DNA of 64,000 bases. Source: AP-15 sp963785565. Lineage in GTDB: Bacteria > Pseudomonadota > Alphaproteobacteria > ATCC43930 > CGMCC-115725. Within the stretch, counting starts at the first letter, position 1; each line of letters starts with the position of its first letter. The stretch spans positions 1 to 64,000 of the forward strand of contig CAWAVV010000011.1 of assembly GCA_963785565.1 (NCBI GenBank), written 5' to 3'. The position numbers and the translations under genes are program-made. This document shows, piece after piece, positions 58,567 to 64,000 of the stretch. The notes beneath the pieces were generated by a model, which had not been told where the DNA came from, did no database searches, and saw only the letters and a list, made by a program, of their open reading frames with translations.

Positions 58567-59175
58567 TCAGCCCTCGTCGTCGGCGCCGCGCGAGGTCCGG
58601 GCCATGGAGCGGATGCTGTCGGCCGCGCGGTGGCCGAGTTGCTCGGTCTTTTCCCATAGATCCTCGCGCGCCTGTGCAACCACCTCCCGCTCGCGCCGGG
58701 CGGACGGCAACAGCACGGCGACGGCCGCGCCGCACACGATGCCGGCGAGCCCAAACAGCAGCGGGTTGCGCCCAATGCCGTCGGTCAGCCGCCGGCCGGC
58801 ACGGCAGGCGCGCCCGCCCGGATGGGTGATCTTTTCGGTGTGTTCGCCGGCGCATTCGAATGCGGCACCGCCCTGCGGGTCCGAAGCCGCGGGGCGCTCG
58901 CCCCGACCCGCTGCGGCGCCGCTGAGGAGGCCCGTGTGTTCGGCGACGAGCCAAGCGACGCCAAGGCCGATCAGCGCCAGCGGCGCCGAATCGCCGAGCC
59001 CCATCCCGCCCAGCCTATTTCCGCTCCAAGATCGCTTGATCATGTTCGCTGCCTTTTCGACCAGGTGTTTCGGGGCGAGTTCGACCGCCAACGTGTCCAG
59101 AGTAAGATCGAGTTCGTCCCGAGTTCGGCCGATTTCCTTTTCGATTTCGATCATCGACTGACGCGAGGCCCTCAT
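58567..59175 (-). CDS. DUF3618-containing membrane protein
   Basis: A 202-residue protein. IEKEIGRTRDELDLTLDTLA VELAPKHLVEKA is the DUF3618 signature (about residues 9-40). Two membrane helices follow: SAPLALIGLGVAWLVAEHTG and NPLLFGLAGIVCGAAVAVLL. A charged coiled coil (ARREREVVAQAREDLWEKTE) ends the protein. The family is linked to envelope stress or cell-surface organisation, without a defined activity. It is the last gene of a three-gene operon with a holin-like gene (1-base overlap) and a membrane-anchored gene upstream. Confidence 0.82.
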   Translation of the reverse strand: MRASRQSMIEIEKEIGRTRDELDLTLDTLAVELAPKHLVEKAANMIKRSWSGNRLGGMGLGDSAPLALIGLGVAWLVAEHTGLLSGAAAGRGERPAASDPQGGAAFECAGEHTEKITHPGGRACRAGRRLTDGIGRNPLLFGLAGIVCGAAVAVLLPSARREREVVAQAREDLWEKTEQLGHRAADSIRSMARTSRGADDEG

Positions 59176-59603
59176 CACCGACGCTCCCTGATCCAGGTCT
59201 CGTCCTGGCGCAGCGAGCGCAAGCTGCGCCGCGGAACGAGCAATTCGGGGTCGAGCCACCTTTTGCCGAGATAAAGCAGCAACGCCCCGACCAGTAGCGC
59301 CACCAGCCCAACGGTCAGCGCCGCGAGCCATGGCCGCACCACGGTAGCGAGAGCCAGTGTCGCCGTGGCCAACAGCGCTATCCAGCCGCTGAATACGAGA
59401 AAGGCGCCGACCGCCAGCGCGATCAAGCCAAGCCCCAGCCGGTGCAGCTTGCCGGCAAGTTCGGCCTTGAACAGTGCGACTTCGAGCCGAAGCAGCACGC
59501 GAACCTGATTGGCAAGATCGGCGATCAGAGCCGCGATCGGGCGCTCGGGCCTTGGCCGGTCGCCGGCCTCCTCCGGCTCGGGCGCGACGGCGTCGGGGCT
59601 CAT
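59175..59603 (-). CDS. Phage-holin-family (PF07332-like) membrane protein
   Basis: A 142-residue protein. IAALIADLANQVRVLLRLEV ALFKAEL forms a soluble amphipathic start, then two membrane helices follow: LHRLGLGLIALAVGAFLVFS GWIALLATATLAL and PWLAALTVGLVALLVGALLL. The layout matches the bacterial Actinobacterial-holin-X-like family (PF07332), whose chromosomal members are structural envelope proteins rather than lysis proteins. The ATG at 59603 overlaps the upstream stop (ATGA) and the stop touches the DUF3618 ATG, so all three genes are coupled. Confidence 0.85.
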   Translation of the reverse strand: MSPDAVAPEPEEAGDRPRPERPIAALIADLANQVRVLLRLEVALFKAELAGKLHRLGLGLIALAVGAFLVFSGWIALLATATLALATVVRPWLAALTVGLVALLVGALLLYLGKRWLDPELLVPRRSLRSLRQDETWIRERR

Positions 59604-60145
59604 CAACGGGCCTCTCGCGGTTTCGAGCCCTCGTCGATCCGGCCGGCGAGCCCGCCGCTGCCGGCAGCGCTCGAAACGGTTGCCGCGATCGCCTCGTCCG
59701 GTGACGGCGGGCCCACCGCGGTCGCTCGCCGGGCCTTCTCAGGGGGCGCCGCGACCGACAGAAATCGCCCGGCTAGGAAACCGGCGGCCACGACGCCGAC
59801 GACAAACAGGCCAGGACGGCGGCGCGCGATAGCTTCGACATCGCCGAGAAGATCGACCCAACTGGACTCGCGCAACGAGCGGGAGAATTCGTCGATTTGA
59901 TCCGCTGTCCGATCGGCATAGCGTGCAGCCATCGGGCTCTGCGAGCGCTCGAGGGAGCGTGCCGCCGCGCGCGCCGCTTCGGCGAGAGCGCCGACTTGCT
60001 GCGCATGACGGCCCTTATGTTGGTTGACCGCCGATAACGCTGCCGACATCGCCGCGTCAGCCAATTCGGCGAGGATGGCCTTGGCGCGGTGGCTACTCGG
60101 CCTTGCTTCGCCGGCGCCTATTGTCGAATCGGTCCGCTCGGCCAT
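59603..60145 (-). CDS. Membrane-anchored helical protein heading the envelope operon
   Basis: A 180-residue protein: a long helical region (AELADAAMSAALSAVNQHKG, QQVGALAEAARAAARSLERS, ADQIDEFSRSLRESSWVDLL), one membrane helix (PGLFVVGVVAAGFLAGRFLS) and a Ser/Ala/Gly-rich C-terminal tail. The pattern of amphipathic helix, FSRSLRE-x-SW and RRPGLF-V is typical of the partner found next to holin-like and DUF3618 genes in alphaproteobacteria. GGGAG lies 9 bases before the ATG. It is the first gene of the operon. Confidence 0.75.
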   Translation of the reverse strand: MAERTDSTIGAGEARPSSHRAKAILAELADAAMSAALSAVNQHKGRHAQQVGALAEAARAAARSLERSQSPMAARYADRTADQIDEFSRSLRESSWVDLLGDVEAIARRRPGLFVVGVVAAGFLAGRFLSVAAPPEKARRATAVGPPSPDEAIAATVSSAAGSGGLAGRIDEGSKPREAR

Positions 60146-60408
60146 GCCTGTCGCTCCCGCGGTGATCGCGCCATGCCTCGATCGAGATCAAGCAACGCGT
60201 GAGGTTCCTCACCTCTGATTGTAGTCAAAACAAGGGCGTGCGCGTAAGGGTTCCCTCGCCGCATATGGACCGATCACTGCCGAACCACTGCCACAGTTTT
60301 TCCGATAATAAAAGCCACGGGGCTGGGGCGCCATGCCGGGCGGCCGATGTTGCGGGGAACAAGTGGCCGGTGGGGCAATGAAATTCGGCGGCGGGCTGGG
60401 GGAGGCCG

Positions 60409-62382
60409 ATGCCTGATCGGAAGCTGCGCGCCGACCCGGCCGACCGCATCGCCCCAACGCCGCGGCGGCACAAACCCGCACCGGGTCCGCCGGGCCGGAG
60501 CGGGCGTCCGCGGTCGCGACCGGCTGGCGCGCTCAAATTCTGCGTCCTGCTGTTGCTATGGACCGTGATCCTTGGGGGCGGCGTCCTCGGTTATTTCGCC
60601 TTGACCTTGCCCGACACTGGTCAATTGGTCAAATCCCAGCGGCGCCCCAGCGTCACCATGCTCGCCGCGGATGACAGCTTGCTCGCGACCTATGGCGATC
60701 TGTTCGGTCAGCCGCTGAATTTAAAGGAGATGTCGCCTTATCTGCCGGAAGCGGTGATAGCGACCGAGGACCGCCGCTTCTACAGCCATTTCGGCGTTGA
60801 TCCGGTCGGGCTCGTCCGCGCCGCGATGGCGGATCTCGTCGCCGGCCATGTCGTCGAGGGCGGGAGCACGATCACCCAACAGCTCGCCAAAAACCTGTTC
60901 TTGACGCCCGAGCGGAGCCTCGGGCGCAAGATCCGCGAGACCCTGCTGGCGTTGTGGCTCGAACACCGCTTCACCAAGGACCAGATCCTCGAGATCTATC
61001 TGAACCGGGTTTATCTCGGCGCCGGGACTTACGGCGTCGACGCCGCGGCGCATCGTTATTTCGATAAATCGGCGCGGCGGACCGATCTTTACGAAAGCGC
61101 CCTGCTCGCCGGCCTGTTAAAGGCGCCGGCGCGGTTCAATCCGATCCGCGACCGCGATAAAGCCGCGGCGCGAACCGAGCAGGTCCTCGCCAATATGGTC
61201 GAGGCCGGCTTTATCACCAAACACGAGGCTACCGCGGCCAGCGAGGGCGCGCCTCTCGCCATGGTCGCCGCGACTCGGCCGGGAAGCCGCTACTTCGCCG
61301 ATTGGGTTGCCGAGCAGCTGGGGGATTTTGCCGGCGCCGGCAATCGGGATCTGACCGTGGTCACCACGCTCGACCCTCGGCTGCAGGCCGAGGCCGAGGG
61401 CGCCATCGACGGCGCGCTCGCGCGCGACGGCGCCAAAGCGGCGGTCAGCCAGGGCGCATTGGTCGCGATGTCGCCCGACGGGGCGGTGCGCGCGATGGTC
61501 GGCGGGCGAAGCTATGACGCCAGCCAGTTCAATCGCGCCACCCAGGCGCAGCGTCAACCCGGCTCCGCCTTCAAGCCGTTCGTCTATCTCGCCGGGCTCG
61601 AAGCCGGCCTGCAGCCGTCCGATCATTTCGTCGACGGCCCGATCCAGATCGGCGGCTGGCGGCCACGCGATTACGGCAACCGTTATCAGGGCGACATGAG
61701 CATGGCCGAAGCGCTGGCCCAATCGATCAACACGATCGCGGTCCAGGTGGCGCTGCGCGCCGGTATCGACAACATCGTCGCGGTCGCGCACCGGCTCGGC
61801 ATCGCCTCGCCGCTGACCCGAGACGCGAGCATCGCCCTCGGCACCGACGAGGTAAACCTGCTGGAACTGGTCTCGGCCTACGCGCCCTTCGCCAACGGCG
61901 GCGCAGGGGTGTGGCCGCACGGCATCGCCGAGATCCGCGACAGTGACGGCAATATCTTGTACCGCCCCGCCGGTTCCGGCCCCGGCAGGGTCGTCAGCGC
62001 CGAATTGACCGGGGCAATGAACGCGATGCTGAGCGGGGTCGTCGATCATGGCACCGGACGAAGCGCCGCGTTGCCGCGGCCGGCCGCGGGCAAGACCGGG
62101 ACGACCCAGGATTATCGTGACGCCTGGTTTATCGGCTATACCGCCGACCTCGTCGCCGGGGTGTGGCTCGGCAACGACGACGACAAGCCGATGAACAAGG
62201 TGACCGGCGGTTCACTGCCGGCGCAGACTTGGCGGCGGTTCATGCTGGCGGCGACGCAATCAACGCCGGTCAGGGCATTGCCCGACATGAGCGCCCCGCA
62301 GGCAGGAGCGGTCGCGGCAACTGCGCCCGGACGTGGGCTGTTCGATAACTTTTTTGGGCTGTTCGGACCGAGCCGCAGATAA
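60409..62382 (+). CDS. Class A penicillin-binding protein (PBP1A-type)
   Basis: A 657-residue bifunctional peptidoglycan synthase. A basic, Pro-rich N-terminus precedes one membrane helix (FCVLLLLWTVILGGGVLGYF, about 45-65). The GT51 domain has VIATEDRRFYSHFGVDPVGL (catalytic Glu) and VEGGSTITQQLAKNLFLTPE, then RKIRETLLALWLEHRFTKDQ and EIYLNRVYLGAGTYGVDAAA. The transpeptidase domain has PGSAFKPFVYLAGLEAG (SxxK), AQSINTIAVQVALRAG (SxN) and AGKTGTTQDYRDAWFIGYTA (KTG). It polymerises and cross-links the cell wall in the inner membrane. The N-terminal tail is shorter than in long PBP1A forms. Confidence 0.95.
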   Translation: MPDRKLRADPADRIAPTPRRHKPAPGPPGRSGRPRSRPAGALKFCVLLLLWTVILGGGVLGYFALTLPDTGQLVKSQRRPSVTMLAADDSLLATYGDLFGQPLNLKEMSPYLPEAVIATEDRRFYSHFGVDPVGLVRAAMADLVAGHVVEGGSTITQQLAKNLFLTPERSLGRKIRETLLALWLEHRFTKDQILEIYLNRVYLGAGTYGVDAAAHRYFDKSARRTDLYESALLAGLLKAPARFNPIRDRDKAAARTEQVLANMVEAGFITKHEATAASEGAPLAMVAATRPGSRYFADWVAEQLGDFAGAGNRDLTVVTTLDPRLQAEAEGAIDGALARDGAKAAVSQGALVAMSPDGAVRAMVGGRSYDASQFNRATQAQRQPGSAFKPFVYLAGLEAGLQPSDHFVDGPIQIGGWRPRDYGNRYQGDMSMAEALAQSINTIAVQVALRAGIDNIVAVAHRLGIASPLTRDASIALGTDEVNLLELVSAYAPFANGGAGVWPHGIAEIRDSDGNILYRPAGSGPGRVVSAELTGAMNAMLSGVVDHGTGRSAALPRPAAGKTGTTQDYRDAWFIGYTADLVAGVWLGNDDDKPMNKVTGGSLPAQTWRRFMLAATQSTPVRALPDMSAPQAGAVAATAPGRGLFDNFFGLFGPSRR

Positions 62383-62399
62383 ATCCGCTACAGCGGCGA

Positions 62400-62460
62400 T
62401 GCCCTCATCCGCTTCGCGGCGCGCAGCACCTCTCCCGCAATGCGGGAGAGGGTCTGGCGG
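62400..62460. repeat. Palindromic intergenic repeat
   Basis: CCTCTCCCGC and GCGGGAGAGG form a 10-bp hairpin with an AAT loop, preceded by CCGCTTCGCGG, itself a short hairpin. It lies between the PBP and NIPSNAP genes (tail to tail) and resembles the repeats near 29793 and 44965. Confidence 0.65.
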
Positions 62461-62473
62461 GCGGGTAGCGCGG

Positions 62474-63082
62474 CTAGCGCAGCGGCGAGAAGGCGGCCGG
62501 AACCACCAGCATGTTCTCCTGCTTGACGAACATGCCGCGGGTGGCGGGCGGCCACGTGCCGTCCTTGCGCGATTCCTCGCGGATGCGGGCCCGCTCGTTC
62601 GCGTCCTTGTAGGCCCAGATATGGATCCACTGATTCAAGGGCCCGAGCTCGGTATGACCGGCGGCCGCCAACGGCGACAGTTTGACCCGCCCCTCGATCC
62701 GCTCGGCCCAGCGTTCGACGACGGTCGGGGCTGATCCGGGCAGCATCGTGTAGGTGCGGATCTCGTAGAGGTTGCCGTGCTGGCGCGGTGTGAAGGCCGG
62801 GCAGAACGGCGCCGCTATGACAATCTTGCTTTCCATCTCGACGAGGAATTCTTGAATCTTCGGCGGCCAGCCGGGGATCGACTGAGAGCGCACGCGGGTA
62901 CGGTGCTGCAGATCGTCATAGGGCCAAATGTGGATGATGTGGTTGAGCGGCCCGACCTCGGTGTGGAAGAAGGCGCCGAGCGGCGACACCTTGACACGCT
63001 CGGTCAGGGCCTCCGCGAAGCGCTTCTCGACCTCCGGCACGGATCCCGGCTGCAAGCGGTAGGTGCGCATCTCAAAGATCAT
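62474..63082 (-). CDS. NIPSNAP-family protein with two tandem domains
   Basis: A 202-residue protein of two ferredoxin-like NIPSNAP repeats. Repeat 1: MIFEMRTYRLQPGSVPEVEK, LGAFFHTEVGPLNHIIHIW and RTRVRSQSIPGWP. Repeat 2: LYEIRTYTMLPGSAPTVVER, TELGPLNQWIHIWAYKDANE and KDGTWPP. Tandem NIPSNAP proteins are common in proteobacteria; their biochemical role is not settled. The start is ATG 63082. The next gene to the right is on the same strand, 81 bases away. Confidence 0.9.
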   Translation of the reverse strand: MIFEMRTYRLQPGSVPEVEKRFAEALTERVKVSPLGAFFHTEVGPLNHIIHIWPYDDLQHRTRVRSQSIPGWPPKIQEFLVEMESKIVIAAPFCPAFTPRQHGNLYEIRTYTMLPGSAPTVVERWAERIEGRVKLSPLAAAGHTELGPLNQWIHIWAYKDANERARIREESRKDGTWPPATRGMFVKQENMLVVPAAFSPLR

Positions 63083-63163
63083 CGACCTGCTCCCGTTGTC
63101 ATGAGTTCAGCGCCGGGCATTCTAGAACCGCCGGGGGGCAAGTCAAACGCGCCGCCGCCACCC

Positions 63164-64000
63164 TCAGGCCGGCTTGCGCCAGCGCGCGAACGCGCCCAAG
63201 CCGAGCAGACCGCTGGCGAGCAGAAGCAGCGACGCCGGCTCAGGTACATTGGCCACCAGCCCGATGGTGTTGCCGGCCCCATTGACGTAGAAGCCGACCA
63301 GCTGCTCTTTATCGTTGATGCCGTTGATCGTCGTCGTGCCGATGCCGAACGGGTCGTCGATATTTTGGAACGTGTTGTTGTTGAGGTCGTACAAAAGGCC
63401 GTGCATGACGCCCATCGAGTCGATGTAGTCGCCTACCGCGAACCCATTGTTATTGAGCCCTAATAGCATCGTCGACGTCGACCCGGCCGGATCAATCGTG
63501 GTGAACATGCCGCCATTATCGACGAAGCCGTGAACGACCTTACCCGCGTCGGTGTAAAACCCGGCGATTTCGCCGCTATTGTTGATTGCCGCTGCCGTTG
63601 TGCTGCCGACCGCCTTCGGATCGTTAATATCTGGAGAATAAGTCATCGCCCCAATATTATAGGTATAGCCGTGGGTGACTCCCGCCGCATCGGTGTAGAA
63701 CCCGACGGCGATGTTGCTGTCGTTGACCCCGAGCAGCTGGTTGAAGGTCGGGGGCGTCACCGCAGTGTTCGGGTTGTTTACAGGGGTGAAAGTGCCGCCC
63801 TGCTCTACGAAGCCGAAATTGCTGTCCAAGCCAATGCCGTTGTTCGAGTTGGACCAGAAGCCGACCGTCGTCCCGACGTTGTTAAGGCCGGTGACTTGCG
63901 TCTGCACCGAGCCGGGAAAGTTCTCGTTAACAAAGGATGTATTATAAGGCGGAGTCGTCGTGTAGCCTTTGTTCGGAAAGCCGGCATTACCGCTGCCGAA
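63164..64000 (-). CDS. PEP-CTERM surface protein with HAF-like repeats, 5' end outside window
   Basis: At least 278 residues are visible. At least five repeats of about 45 residues follow the pattern h-x-N-N-x-G-x-x-V-G-x-Y-x-D-x-x-G-x-x-H-G-F. Examples: GLNNVGTTVGFW; GVNDSNIAVGFYTDAAGVTH; AINNSGEIAGFYTDAGKVVH; GLNNNGFAVGDYIDSMGVMH; GINDKEQLVGFYVNGAG. This is the HAF extracellular repeat. The C-terminus VPEPASLLLLASGLLGLGAF ARWRKPA is a PEP-CTERM sorting signal: VPEP, helix, basic tail. Such proteins are exported and processed by an exosortase, often in biofilm matrix. The exosortase gene is not in the window. The signal peptide lies beyond the right edge. Confidence 0.88.
   Translation of the reverse strand, partial: FGSGNAGFPNKGYTTTPPYNTSFVNENFPGSVQTQVTGLNNVGTTVGFWSNSNNGIGLDSNFGFVEQGGTFTPVNNPNTAVTPPTFNQLLGVNDSNIAVGFYTDAAGVTHGYTYNIGAMTYSPDINDPKAVGSTTAAAINNSGEIAGFYTDAGKVVHGFVDNGGMFTTIDPAGSTSTMLLGLNNNGFAVGDYIDSMGVMHGLLYDLNNNTFQNIDDPFGIGTTTINGINDKEQLVGFYVNGAGNTIGLVANVPEPASLLLLASGLLGLGAFARWRKPA

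Overview
The window is GC-rich, tightly packed bacterial DNA. Gene content points to an alphaproteobacterium, probably a soil or freshwater Rhodospirillales or Hyphomicrobiales relative: an alphaproteobacterial-style sdhCDA operon, DUF3050, DUF6489 and DUF3618 proteins, a DHA2/HlyD efflux operon under an HxlR regulator, paired amidohydrolases and a PEP-CTERM protein. No rRNA, tRNA or CRISPR array is visible. The genus cannot be fixed from sequence alone.

Layout. 1-10 kb: a VOC protein tail, a DUF3050 gene cut by an in-frame TAG, a LysR regulator, a secreted Gly/Tyr-rich protein, an M20-type amidohydrolase, a damaged peptidoglycan-hydrolase cassette (4.7-7.9 kb), an acyl-CoA dehydrogenase and a frameshifted outer-membrane protein. 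10-14 kb: a molybdopterin oxidoreductase with a VWA-like and a membrane J-domain protein. 14-24 kb: two amidohydrolase paralogues bracket a patchwork of accessory genes (PEP-mutase-like, GST, LysR, alpha/beta hydrolase, Ada-type protein) and gene remnants (GFA, SnoaL, integrase, dihydroxyphthalate decarboxylase). 24-31 kb: a TauD dioxygenase, a frameshifted purM, a repeat cluster, a 3'-truncated type IIG-like restriction-methylation gene, and the aminoacyl-protein transferase bpt. 31-41 kb: sensor kinase plus receiver, a DsbA/FrnE-like thiol oxidoreductase with an in-frame UGA, an MFS transporter and SDR, a quinone oxidoreductase, and the HxlR-HlyD-membrane protein-DHA2 operon. 41-50 kb: a panE remnant, a dioxygenase/aminotransferase pair, a HicA toxin with a frameshifted HicB, an MBL hydrolase, a GNAT and a histidine phosphatase, a Phd/VapC module, and a HAD/phosphoesterase pair. 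50-64 kb: a porin, SDR, pdxY, a CitE-like lyase, sdhCDA, hisI, a three-gene envelope operon, a class A PBP, NIPSNAP and PEP-CTERM proteins.

The strongest novel signal is at 33346-33966. A FrnE/DsbA-family gene with a perfect Shine-Dalgarno has UGA exactly where the nucleophilic cysteine of its CPWC active site should be. A 7-bp stem with a GU-containing 5-nt loop lies at bacterial-SECIS distance. This is a candidate selenoprotein with a U-P-W-C active site.

A second theme is the number of lesions: at least five single-base frameshifts, two in-frame TAGs and several truncated genes. Either the region is decaying accessory DNA or the assembly carries residual indel errors. The UGA case is a substitution-type change at one catalytic codon and is not explained by indel error.
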